Origin: a virus
DNA: 30,695 nucleotides
IMG/VR virus record: IMGVR_UViG_3300044626_000442
Span: 1-30,695 of that record
Reading direction: 5' to 3' (one strand)
Made by a program: the position numbers and the translations under genes
Shown here: one piece after another, positions 1 to 5,658 of the stretch
Layout: the number at the start of each line of letters is the position of its first letter
How positions within the stretch are numbered: the first letter of the stretch is position 1
Notes under the pieces: model-generated
Database searches by the model: none
The model's input: the letters and a program-made list of their open reading frames with translations, nothing else
Told to the model about the DNA's origin: nothing

Positions 1-155
1 CAACGAGTACAAGGATAAGCTTGACATTGTTCGATAAGCCACAAAACACCGAGAGCGGATTTGCCACCACCGGCAGCACCACCGTATAATATTTCTTTTG
101 TGATATTATCTTTAAGATAATAAACAGCGTGTTCTTGCTTAATTAATAGTTTCAT
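1..155 (-). CDS. terL: Terminase large subunit, N-terminal part (runs off the left edge)
   Basis: The first 51 codons or so of the large terminase gene lie here and the gene leaves the window at base 1. The fragment holds the Walker A motif GGAAGGGKS, the ATP-binding loop of the packaging motor. The full-length copy is at the right end (29223-30521). The two copies differ by one synonymous AAA/AAG change in the codon before the EILYGG segment. The start codon at 155 lies inside the small terminase gene, giving a 17-bp overlap, which is usual for terS-terL pairs. Confidence 0.93.
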   Translation of the reverse strand, partial: MKLLIKQEHAVYYLKDNITKEILYGGAAGGGKSALGVLWLIEQCQAYPCTR

Positions 156-329
156 TTGGTTTTATTCCACTACCTAAACTAATAACATTTGTAGTGATTT
201 CACCGGAGTGTTCTGTTTGTATTCTGTCACTATATACTTTAGGTTTTAATTTAGAAAGTTCCCATTTCTTTGCATCTATTTTTAACCTTTGTAATTGAAC
301 CCATCCAGTATCTATTTTGCCAGTTATTG
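1..329. repeat. Left copy of the 329-bp end overlap
   Basis: These bases recur at the right end of the window, 30,366 bp further on, with substitutions only at positions 96, 186, 187 and 202. The overlap lies inside the terminase genes, so the simplest reading is that the ends join and the genome is a circle or a circularly permuted linear molecule of 30,366 bp. A short physical terminal repeat is possible but would have to cut both terminase genes. Confidence 0.95.
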
Positions 330-570
330 GATCTCTTTGAGGTTCTTCCATATAATCACTTTGAATGCTTTCAAATTTTGCTTCAATCCCTTCTTCTTTT
401 GCATGTACGTATTGGTCGGAAAATTGTACATCTTCTTTTAACCATTCATTAAAAGTATCTCTATTTATAGTTTTTGATTTTTTAATTGCAGAGCGCAAAG
501 ATGCACCATTTTTAATTTCTAAAATGATACTATTAAAGATTTTAATCTTTTGTTCTTTGCTATATGCCAT
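139..570 (-). CDS. terS: Terminase small subunit
   Basis: This 143-residue protein should recognise phage DNA and bring it to the large terminase at the start of packaging. The N-terminal 50 residues are helical and HTH-like, with the segment RSAIKKSKTINRDTFNEWL. The C-terminal half has the WVQLQRLKIDAKKWELSKL stretch and the YSDR motif that I associate with Sf6-type small terminases. It overlaps the large subunit start by 17 bp, which supports the call. The start at 570 follows an A-rich stretch with no Shine-Dalgarno site. A hairpin at 593-616 lies in its leader. The second partial copy at the right end differs by one Val/Ile change and two silent changes. Confidence 0.85.
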   Translation of the reverse strand: MAYSKEQKIKIFNSIILEIKNGASLRSAIKKSKTINRDTFNEWLKEDVQFSDQYVHAKEEGIEAKFESIQSDYMEEPQRDPITGKIDTGWVQLQRLKIDAKKWELSKLKPKVYSDRIQTEHSGEITTNVISLGSGIKPNETIN

Positions 571-592
571 ATCTTTTTTTTAAATACGTTAA

Positions 593-616
593 ACCTACTC
601 TATTGCTAAAGTAGGT
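593..616 (-). other. Leader hairpin ahead of terS
   Basis: ACCTACT at 593-599 pairs with AGTAGGT at 610-616 across a 10-nt loop, and a second weaker stem (GAGTA/TACTC) lies just upstream on the minus strand. No T-run follows on either strand, so this is not a standard terminator. It could be a processing or regulatory structure in the terS leader, or chance. Confidence 0.3.
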
Positions 617-644
617 AAAGAGTAACTTTAATTTACTACTCCCG

Positions 645-860
645 CTAATTTTTATTCATTAAGTTTCTAATCGCTATATTCTTTTTTATTTCATCATAAA
701 GCTCACCATTGAACTCCAATATGAAATCAGTTCCATTTAAAACCAAACACATTGTTTCGCTGTCGATTACATAACAGCCATTCACATCAGAGATAACAAA
801 ATCAAAGTTTCTGTATTCCTGATCATGTTCTGTTTCTATTAAAACACGTGGCTGCTTCAT
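645..860 (-). CDS. Small protein of unknown function (71 aa)
   Basis: I do not recognise this family. The protein is acidic and beta-rich by appearance, with no obvious membrane segment or signal peptide, and ends in a basic helix (IAIRNLMNKN). It is the first gene of the minus-strand packaging operon and is read toward terS, so a minor role in packaging or early late-phase regulation is possible, but nothing in the sequence shows it. A TATCTTTG box sits only five bases before the ATG. If that is a real -7 element, the mRNA would be almost leaderless. Confidence 0.6.
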   Translation of the reverse strand: MKQPRVLIETEHDQEYRNFDFVISDVNGCYVIDSETMCLVLNGTDFILEFNGELYDEIKKNIAIRNLMNKN

Positions 861-864
861 ATAA

Positions 865-872
865 CAAAGATA
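865..872 (-). promoter_or_regulatory. Possible -7 box for the minus-strand packaging operon
   Basis: On the minus strand this reads TATCTTTG, matching TAnnTTTG, and it is the same octamer found in the promoters at 25447 and 29174. No TTTG lies at the expected upstream distance. The box ends five bases before the start codon at 860, which would leave little or no 5' leader. Confidence 0.4.
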
Positions 873-895
873 TATAAAAAATAATTAGAAAAATG

Positions 896-926
896 TTTGG
901 TAGTTTATTATAAATAACTATATTTG
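896..926 (+). promoter_or_regulatory. Early promoter PE1 (Bacteroidota type)
   Basis: TTTG at 896-899 is followed after exactly 19 bases by TATATTTG at 919-926, a perfect match to the Bacteroidota consensus TTTG-N19-TAnnTTTG. Transcription should start near 930, about 28 bases before the first early gene. The bases around the -7 box (AAATAACTATATTTGCA) are nearly the same as in the second early promoter at 2305-2335. Confidence 0.85.
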
Positions 927-957
927 CATATAATTATTAACTAAAAAATCAAAAATT

Positions 958-1152
958 ATGACACCAAAAGAAATGATTAAAGCAGAGTACAAAAGAAGAA
1001 CAGATTTAGTAGAAGACATTAACTTTAGAAAACAATGTGTAAAAATGGCTAAAGCTTTAGGAATAACAGCTGATGAATGGAATAAAGATAAAGTTCATAT
1101 TATGCTAATATTCGCAGATAAATTTTGTCAATTAGAAAATCAAGCGGTGTAA
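958..1152 (+). CDS. First early gene, unknown protein (64 aa)
   Basis: This is a short, charged, mostly helical protein with no family that I recognise. The segment KMAKALGITADEWNKDK could be a small helical motif, but it is not a clear HTH. It is the first gene behind early promoter PE1, the position where phages often place small host-takeover proteins. That is position only, not evidence of function. The start ATG sits in the context AAAAATTATG, which recurs at several starts in this genome. Confidence 0.65.
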   Translation: MTPKEMIKAEYKRRTDLVEDINFRKQCVKMAKALGITADEWNKDKVHIMLIFADKFCQLENQAV

Positions 1153-1176
1153 TATCCGCTTTTAAAACCAAAAATT

Positions 1177-1263
1177 ATGAAAACATTTTTATCAAAACAG
1201 AAGTACCAAGTTTACGCAATCGGAGTTATTGCAGTATATTTTTTAACCCGATTTTTATATTAA
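1177..1263 (+). CDS. Tiny single-pass membrane peptide (28 aa)
   Basis: A 28-codon frame begins in the same ACCAAAAATTATG-type context as its neighbours and ends six bases before the next ATG. It encodes a short basic N-terminus (MKTFLSKQKYQ) followed by a hydrophobic stretch (VYAIGVIAVYFLTRFLY) long enough for one membrane pass. I infer an inner-membrane peptide. The function is unknown. Tight spacing, with little room left over on either side, argues that it is translated. Confidence 0.5.
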   Translation: MKTFLSKQKYQVYAIGVIAVYFLTRFLY

Positions 1264-1268
1264 TTATT

Positions 1269-1499
1269 ATGAGCATTAGAGCAAAACAAAAGTTCTATAA
1301 CCAGGCGGTAACGCTTGGAATAGATTTAAAGGATTTGGATGTTGAGAAATTAGATTTTTCTAATCCGGTAAAACACAAAAGCAGTTTTAAGAAACGAGCT
1401 TCTGAAATAAAAGAAATGTATAACTATAAGTTTCCTGCTTATGTAGAGCCTCGCAGTTTTGATTTTGGATTGTTTAATATTGAATTTACAAGAAAATGA
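1269..1499 (+). CDS. Unknown protein (76 aa)
   Basis: The frame is open from 1125, but the ATG at 1269, in the usual TTATTATG context right after the preceding stop, gives a 76-residue product and avoids overlapping two other genes. The protein begins MSIRAKQKFYNQAVTLGIDL and contains a basic patch (KHKSSFKKRASEIKE). I recognise no family. Its stop overlaps the next start as ATGA, so the two are probably translationally coupled. Confidence 0.6.
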   Translation: MSIRAKQKFYNQAVTLGIDLKDLDVEKLDFSNPVKHKSSFKKRASEIKEMYNYKFPAYVEPRSFDFGLFNIEFTRK

Positions 1500-1597
1500 C
1501 AAAAAAGGAATTAAAATTTTTACTCAAAACAGCATTTAAAGGATTTATATTTATTACTTTATTTACTATTTTATTCATCTTAATTTTTATAAAATGA
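1496..1597 (+). CDS. Tiny membrane peptide (33 aa)
   Basis: This frame overlaps both neighbours by ATGA (1496-1499 and 1594-1597), a strong sign of a real coupled gene. It encodes a lysine-rich start (MTKKELKFLLK) followed by a very hydrophobic stretch (GFIFITLFTILFILIFIK) that can span the membrane once. With the 28-residue peptide at 1177 it makes two micro membrane proteins in the first early operon. The function is unknown. Membrane disturbance or superinfection exclusion are possible guesses only. Confidence 0.6.
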   Translation: MTKKELKFLLKTAFKGFIFITLFTILFILIFIK

Positions 1598-1917
1598 AAA
1601 AGCTAATATTAGATTCAATAAAAGATTTTTGTAATGACAACTATAATTGGTTCGATTACTATATTAACTCCAAAGGCTTTGAAATTTACGATGAAGATTT
1701 TAATTGCATTGCTGTAGTTGATTTCGAGATTGAGGTTGAGGTGTATCGTAAGCCATGCACCGGCAATTATTTCAATCCACCCGAAACAGGTGAATGTGAT
1801 TTTATACTTTACGAGATAACTGTGCAGGAAGTATATAACTCAAAAGGCAAATTATTGCCAAACTATAAAGTAAAACTACAAAACGAATTGGATAACGTAA
1901 AAGGAAAAATAATATGA
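1594..1917 (+). CDS. Unknown acidic protein (107 aa)
   Basis: The protein is acidic and likely alpha/beta, with a Cys-containing central loop (RKPCTGNYFNPPETGECDF, about residues 52-70) that could bind metal or form a disulphide. Only two cysteines are involved, so this is weak. The N-terminus is a helix followed by beta-strands. It starts by ATGA overlap with the membrane peptide upstream and ends by ATGA overlap with the next gene, so it belongs to a translationally coupled chain of small early genes. Confidence 0.65.
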   Translation: MKKLILDSIKDFCNDNYNWFDYYINSKGFEIYDEDFNCIAVVDFEIEVEVYRKPCTGNYFNPPETGECDFILYEITVQEVYNSKGKLLPNYKVKLQNELDNVKGKII

Positions 1918-2150
1918 CAGCAGTTGAATGGTTAGAAGATTGCTTAACAGAGCAATATCCAAATGGTAAATTTGTTTGGAATACAAGAGCAGATATAGAA
2001 GCTTTATTTAGACAAGCCAAAGAAATGGAAAAGGAGCAGTTAGAATGCGCCTGGAACTCATCGGATCAAAACATGCGTTTTCAATTTAGTAGTTCGGCAT
2101 ATAAGCCAATTACATTTAAACAATGGTTAGAAAATTTTAAAGAAGAATAA
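1914..2150 (+). CDS. Unknown small protein (78 aa)
   Basis: This helical, Trp-rich protein begins MTAVEWLEDCL and ends with ITFKQWLENFKEE. I recall similar small proteins with a TAVEWL-type opening from Flavobacterium phages and prophages, but I know no function for them. It starts within the stop of the previous gene (ATGA) and is followed three bases later by another small gene, so it is part of the first early operon. Confidence 0.65.
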   Translation: MTAVEWLEDCLTEQYPNGKFVWNTRADIEALFRQAKEMEKEQLECAWNSSDQNMRFQFSSSAYKPITFKQWLENFKEE

Positions 2151-2153
2151 ACT

Positions 2154-2303
2154 ATGAAAAAAGAAAAAAATTTAGGAGGCAGACCTAAAGCATTTATTGA
2201 CGATGTGGCTGTTGTATTGCCAATATCAGTTCCAAGTAAAGAGCGTGAAAGATTGCGAATCAAATGGAACAAAGATTTGGATGAATTTAGAATTAAAAAA
2301 TAA
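2154..2303 (+). CDS. Small basic protein, possible ribbon-helix-helix regulator (49 aa)
   Basis: The 49-residue product starts with a basic GGRPK segment, then a short strand-like stretch (VAVVLPISVPSKER) and a basic helix (ERLRIKWNKDLDEFRIKK). That order resembles small ribbon-helix-helix DNA-binding proteins with a GRPK leader, but it is short for the fold and the match is only by eye. It is the last gene before promoter PE2 at 2305, whose upstream box starts two bases after the stop, so a role in controlling that promoter is conceivable. Confidence 0.55.
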   Translation: MKKEKNLGGRPKAFIDDVAVVLPISVPSKERERLRIKWNKDLDEFRIKK

Positions 2304-2304
2304 A

Positions 2305-2335
2305 TTTGTTTATTAATTATAAATTACTATATTTG
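2305..2335 (+). promoter_or_regulatory. Early promoter PE2 (Bacteroidota type)
   Basis: TTTG at 2305-2308 and TATATTTG at 2328-2335 are separated by exactly 19 bases, a perfect consensus. The core ATTATAAATTACTATATTTG differs by a single base from the same stretch of PE1. Transcription should begin at about 2339-2342, which is where the structured leader begins. Confidence 0.87.
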
Positions 2336-2339
2336 CAAA

Positions 2340-2430
2340 CGAGTTGGTCAGAACTCGATAAACCGAAACATAACTATTTCCCTCTGACGATTTGTACTGA
2401 CCTACATTTTGAAAGAGGGATTTTTATTTA
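2340..2430 (+). ncRNA. Kissing-loop leader A (candidate attenuator or small RNA)
   Basis: Hairpin 1: CGAGTT 2340-2345 pairs with AACTCG 2352-2357 and exposes the 6-nt loop GGTCAG. Hairpin 2: TCCCTCT 2379-2385 pairs with AGAGGGA 2414-2420 and is followed by TTTTTATTTA, like an intrinsic terminator. Its loop carries CTGACC 2397-2402, the exact complement of loop 1, flanked by GTA and TAC that can close a small inner stem. A second complement, TCTGAC 2383-2388, lies in the 5' arm of hairpin 2, so pairing of loop 1 there would break the terminator. The element starts at the predicted transcript start and ends eight bases before a start codon. I match it to no RNA family that I know. Confidence 0.7.
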
Positions 2431-2437
2431 AATTATT

Positions 2438-2653
2438 ATGAAGACACTATTTGACAATTTAAAAGAAGAACACAAAGAACAATTAAAAGAAATGTTGCCG
2501 TTATACCCAAGCGCATACGCAGCACTAATTAAAACATTAGAAGAAAATTATTTGTATTCACATTTAACAGTATCGGAAGCATACAGCTTGTTAATGAATA
2601 CCAGTAACAAAACTTTTAATATTATTAACCTTTCAGAACTATTTTATGAGTAA
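2438..2653 (+). CDS. Unknown protein behind leader A (71 aa)
   Basis: This is a soluble, mostly helical protein with the segment LYPSAYAALIKTLEENYLYSH and no recognised domain. It is the first gene after the structured leader and terminator-like hairpin at 2340-2430, so its expression, and that of the recombination genes behind it, may depend on readthrough. It overlaps the annealing-protein gene by eight bases, suggesting coupled translation and a role near recombination, but no direct functional evidence is visible. Confidence 0.65.
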   Translation: MKTLFDNLKEEHKEQLKEMLPLYPSAYAALIKTLEENYLYSHLTVSEAYSLLMNTSNKTFNIINLSELFYE

Positions 2654-3269
2654 TTTACCTAAAATTAATGATTTATATTCCGATAAACTTTCTATTCAAA
2701 AAGCGGATGTATTTGTAACTTTAATGAATCAGCACCCTAAACAAGAATGGGTAAAGGATCATCCTTTTATAAGAGGTTATAAATACTTACCTATTGAAAG
2801 GATTGAGTATTTATTAAAAACTATATTCAAGTCTTATAAGATTGAAATTACAGGCCAAGGCACATCGTTTAACGGTGTTTGGGTAACTGTTAGAATACAT
2901 TATTTGCATCCGGTAAGTGGCGAATGGTTGTTTCATGATGGCATTGGTGCTTCGCAGTTACAAACTGCCAAAGGAACATCCCCTGCGGATTTAAACAATA
3001 TCAATAATGGTGCTTTATCAATGGCCTATCCTGTTGCAAAGACAATAGCTATAAAAGATGCTGCGGATCATTTTGGTAAGCTATTCGGATCTGATTTAAA
3101 CCGTAAGGATTTAATTAATTACGAATTAGATTTGACATTGATTGAATTAACACCGGAGCATCCTAATTGGAATAAGGTAAAAGAAGCTGTAAAAAGCGGT
3201 AATTATACGATTGAACAAATACGAACTAAATACAATTTATCAGATGAAAACGCAAAACAACTTATTTAA
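2646..3269 (+). CDS. Rad52-like single-strand annealing protein
   Basis: The 207-residue protein should coat single-stranded DNA and anneal complementary strands during recombination or replication-linked repair. The centre has strands with GVWVTVRIHYL and GEWLFHDGIGAS, followed by the helix TIAIKDAADHFGKLFGSDLN (about residues 135-154). This order (strands, a glycine-rich turn, then an alkali/Ala-rich helix ending F-G-x-x-L) is the pattern of Rad52/Sak-type annealing proteins. The C-terminal 40 residues look like a small helical tail. It is followed directly by an exonuclease and an SSB-like gene, the usual partners of a phage annealing protein. The family assignment is by motif only; Erf- or RecT-type relatives are less likely. 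Confidence 0.72.
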   Translation: MSNLPKINDLYSDKLSIQKADVFVTLMNQHPKQEWVKDHPFIRGYKYLPIERIEYLLKTIFKSYKIEITGQGTSFNGVWVTVRIHYLHPVSGEWLFHDGIGASQLQTAKGTSPADLNNINNGALSMAYPVAKTIAIKDAADHFGKLFGSDLNRKDLINYELDLTLIELTPEHPNWNKVKEAVKSGNYTIEQIRTKYNLSDENAKQLI

Positions 3270-3861
3270 GGCACGAGCTTCGGCTTCAGGAAAGCTAATG
3301 ACTGCTCCAAGAGCAAAGAGCGAAACATTATCAGAAACAACAAAGACTTATGTTTACGAATGGTTAAAAGAAAGCATTTACGGCATTCGTAAAAATATCA
3401 ATAACAAATATTTATCTAAAGGATTATGGCTTGAAGATGAAGCTATTGATAAGACTATTGAATTATTAGATTTGTCCTTCGCTATTAAGAATGAGAAATT
3501 TTTTGAAGATGATTATTTTACAGGCACTCCGGATTTAATTGTTGATGGTGTTGTTTACGATACGAAATGCAGTTGGGATTGTTTTACTTTTCCATTATTT
3601 GATAATGATATACCAACTAAAGATTATTACTATCAATTACAGGTTTATATGCACCTTACAGGATGTAAAAAAGCATGTTTAGTTTATGTATTGCTTAACA
3701 CTCCTGAAGAATTAACTTATGAAGAAAAACATAACTACGATGATATGGATGCGAAGTATAGAATTAAGCATTTTGAAATTGATTATAATGCAGAGGTTAT
3801 TGAGCAATTACAAAATAAAGTTTTAGAAGTTAGAGAATTTATAAATAACATTAAATATTAG
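3244..3861 (+). CDS. YqaJ/lambda-exonuclease-like recombination nuclease
   Basis: This 205-residue PD-(D/E)xK nuclease probably resects double-stranded ends to make substrate for the annealing protein. Visible motifs are the N-terminal FKARASASGKLMT, an acidic helix with E64, the TGTPDLI motif with D97, then DTK at 106-108 in place of ExK, and YYYQLQVYMHLTG with Q131. The order G-x-PD, (D/E)xK, YxxQLQ is that of YqaJ-type exonucleases. An in-frame TTG at 3211 would add 11 residues, but the ATG at 3244 gives a 26-bp overlap with the upstream gene and puts the conserved start of the domain at residue 8. The neighbours are the annealing protein and the SSB-like protein. Confidence 0.78.
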   Translation: MKTQNNLFKARASASGKLMTAPRAKSETLSETTKTYVYEWLKESIYGIRKNINNKYLSKGLWLEDEAIDKTIELLDLSFAIKNEKFFEDDYFTGTPDLIVDGVVYDTKCSWDCFTFPLFDNDIPTKDYYYQLQVYMHLTGCKKACLVYVLLNTPEELTYEEKHNYDDMDAKYRIKHFEIDYNAEVIEQLQNKVLEVREFINNIKY

Positions 3862-3866
3862 AAATT

Positions 3867-4208
3867 ATGGCGGAAATTCAAGTAACGTTAAACGCACAAG
3901 CGTTGCGTAATTTAGTAACAAAAAGAAGTTACAAAAACAAAGATGGTCAGGATGTAGAAGTCCAGGAGATTAAATTTAAATTAGTTGAGGTTAAAGAAGC
4001 GAAAACTATATTTACTTCTGACAAATACAAGATTAACAAAACGCATTTCGCTTGTGTTATTCAAACAAAAGAGGAACGAGAGGCCAAAGCTGATACTATT
4101 TACATTGGCGAAGGATTTACAACCGTTTGGAACGCTGATAATGTACAAGTTCATCAGGCAGAGGTTATCAGTCCTAAACCTGTTGTTGAAGATGATTTAC
4201 CATTTTAA
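3867..4208 (+). CDS. ssb: SSB-like protein with acidic C-terminal tip
   Basis: This protein has 113 residues and ends VVEDDLPF, which matches the acidic-hydrophobic tip (DDDIPF-like) by which single-stranded DNA binding proteins recruit other replication proteins. The body is basic and strand-rich (KFKLVEVKEAKTIF, THFACVIQTKEE), consistent with a small OB fold, but I cannot see a clear classical SSB signature. It stands after the annealing protein and exonuclease and before the helicase, the right place for a phage SSB. An alternative is a distinct SSB-analogue family sharing only the tip. Confidence 0.7.
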   Translation: MAEIQVTLNAQALRNLVTKRSYKNKDGQDVEVQEIKFKLVEVKEAKTIFTSDKYKINKTHFACVIQTKEEREAKADTIYIGEGFTTVWNADNVQVHQAEVISPKPVVEDDLPF

Positions 4209-4218
4209 TATTATTAAC

Positions 4219-4261
4219 AACCGCTGCGGTAGTAAATTAATTTTTGCTACCAAAAGCGGTT
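4219..4261 (+). promoter_or_regulatory. Structured intergenic hairpin C
   Basis: AACCGCT 4219-4225 pairs with AGCGGTT 4255-4261. Inside it GGTAG 4228-4232 pairs with CTACC 4247-4251, leaving GC on one side and AAA on the other, and a 14-nt T-rich loop. The layout (outer stem, GC, GGTA...TACC, AAA, outer stem) resembles hairpin 2 of leader B at 7205-7242. No long T-run follows, so termination would be weak. It lies 27 bases before the helicase start and may tune its expression. Confidence 0.5.
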
Positions 4262-4288
4262 TAATTTAAACCTTATAAAAACTATTAT

Positions 4289-5656
4289 ATGAATTATAAA
4301 GAATTTATTGAAAACAAAAAACATTCAATAGGTAACTTTGGATTTAAAGCAAATTATATTCCGGATATAGCATTTGACTTTCAAAAGTTTGTTATTGAGA
4401 AAGCTATTTTAAAAGGCCGTAGTGCTGTCTTTTTAGATACAGGATTAGGTAAGACTTTAGTACAATTATCTTTAGCTAAAAACATTGTAAACCACACTAA
4501 CAAAAAGGTTTTAATTTTGACTCCTTTAGCTGTTGCATTTCAGTTTATACTTGAAGCTGAAAAATTAGGTATTGATGATATCGAATATTCAAAAGATGGT
4601 AAGCATACTAAAAAAATAGTTGTTTGTAACTATGAGCGTTTGCACTACTTTAATGAAAAGGATTTTGAAGGTGTGATTTTAGATGAAAGCTCCATACTAA
4701 AAAATTTTGATGGAAAAATTAAACAAGAGGTTACGTCATTTGTTAAAAAAATACCTTTTAGATTTTTATCAACTGCTACACCTTCCCCTAATGATTTTAT
4801 TGAATTAGGCACAAGTTCCGAAGCATTAGGATATATGGGTTATATGGATATGTTAGGTAAGTTCTTTAAAAATAATCAAAATAGTGTTGATAGTAATAAT
4901 AGAAATATTGGAGAAAAATTTTATTTAAAACCTCACGCTGAAAAGGATTTTTTTGCTTGGGTAAATCAATGGTCTATTATGGCTAAAATGCCAAGTGATT
5001 TAGGATTTTCAAATGAACGTTACAACTTACCTGAATTGATTGTAAATAAACACGTAGTTGAAAATCAAAGTTTATTTGATGTTGATGGTCAAATGTCAAT
5101 GTTTGTTCCTATTGCTAAATCTATGACAGAAGTAAGACACGAACAAAAGCAAACCGAAGAAAAAAGATGTGAAAAAGCTATTGAATTAGCAAAAGGCAAA
5201 ACCTCTGTTTATTGGTGCAATACAAATAACGAAAGTAGTATTTTAAAAGCATCCGATAAAAATGCAGTTGAGATAATAGGAAGTCAAAGCATAGACAAAA
5301 AAGAAGAAATACTTTTAGCGTTTGCAAATGGCGAAATTGAAAGGCTAATAACCAAAGCAAAAATGACTTCTATGGGTTTGAATTGGCAACATTGTAATCA
5401 TTCTGTATTTTTTCCAACATGGAGTTATGAGCAATATTACCAAGCTATAAGACGTTTTTGGCGTTTTGGACAAACAAAAAACGTAACTATTGATTTAGTT
5501 GTTTCAGATGGACAAACAAGGGTATTAGAAGCCTTACAGCAAAAAACAGAAAAAGCAATACAACTACATAAAAATTTAACTGAAAATGTTAATCGTTCAT
5601 TTGAACACAAAGTAAAAGAATTTAACAAAGAAATAATAAAACCTAACTTTTTATAA
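4289..5656 (+). CDS. SNF2/SF2-type helicase
   Basis: This 455-residue ATPase of helicase superfamily 2 uses ATP to move on or remodel DNA. Visible motifs are Walker A TGLGKT (51-56), motif Ia LTPLAVA, Walker B variant LDESS (131-135) in place of DEAH, motif III STATPSPND (161-169), motif V near MTSMGLNW (359-366), and motif VI QAIRRFWRFGQ (385-395). The motif VI form with RRFWRFGQ is typical of phage SNF2-like helicases. A DNA methyltransferase starts two bases after its stop and a nuclease follows, so the three may act together. The likely role is in replication, recombination or template switching; target and polarity cannot be read. Confidence 0.85.
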   Translation: MNYKEFIENKKHSIGNFGFKANYIPDIAFDFQKFVIEKAILKGRSAVFLDTGLGKTLVQLSLAKNIVNHTNKKVLILTPLAVAFQFILEAEKLGIDDIEYSKDGKHTKKIVVCNYERLHYFNEKDFEGVILDESSILKNFDGKIKQEVTSFVKKIPFRFLSTATPSPNDFIELGTSSEALGYMGYMDMLGKFFKNNQNSVDSNNRNIGEKFYLKPHAEKDFFAWVNQWSIMAKMPSDLGFSNERYNLPELIVNKHVVENQSLFDVDGQMSMFVPIAKSMTEVRHEQKQTEEKRCEKAIELAKGKTSVYWCNTNNESSILKASDKNAVEIIGSQSIDKKEEILLAFANGEIERLITKAKMTSMGLNWQHCNHSVFFPTWSYEQYYQAIRRFWRFGQTKNVTIDLVVSDGQTRVLEALQQKTEKAIQLHKNLTENVNRSFEHKVKEFNKEIIKPNFL

Positions 5657-5658
5657 TT

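Noticed and set aside
1-329. End repeat as transposon LTR or mobile element border
   Set aside because: It is coding sequence of terS and terL in both copies, so it is an assembly overlap or circular permutation.
1125-1268. Extended start of the gene ending at 1499
   Set aside because: It would overlap both the 64-aa gene and the 28-aa frame; the ATG at 1269 has the usual start context.
3211-3243. TTG start for the exonuclease
   Set aside because: It adds 11 residues not typical for the domain; the ATG at 3244 is enough.
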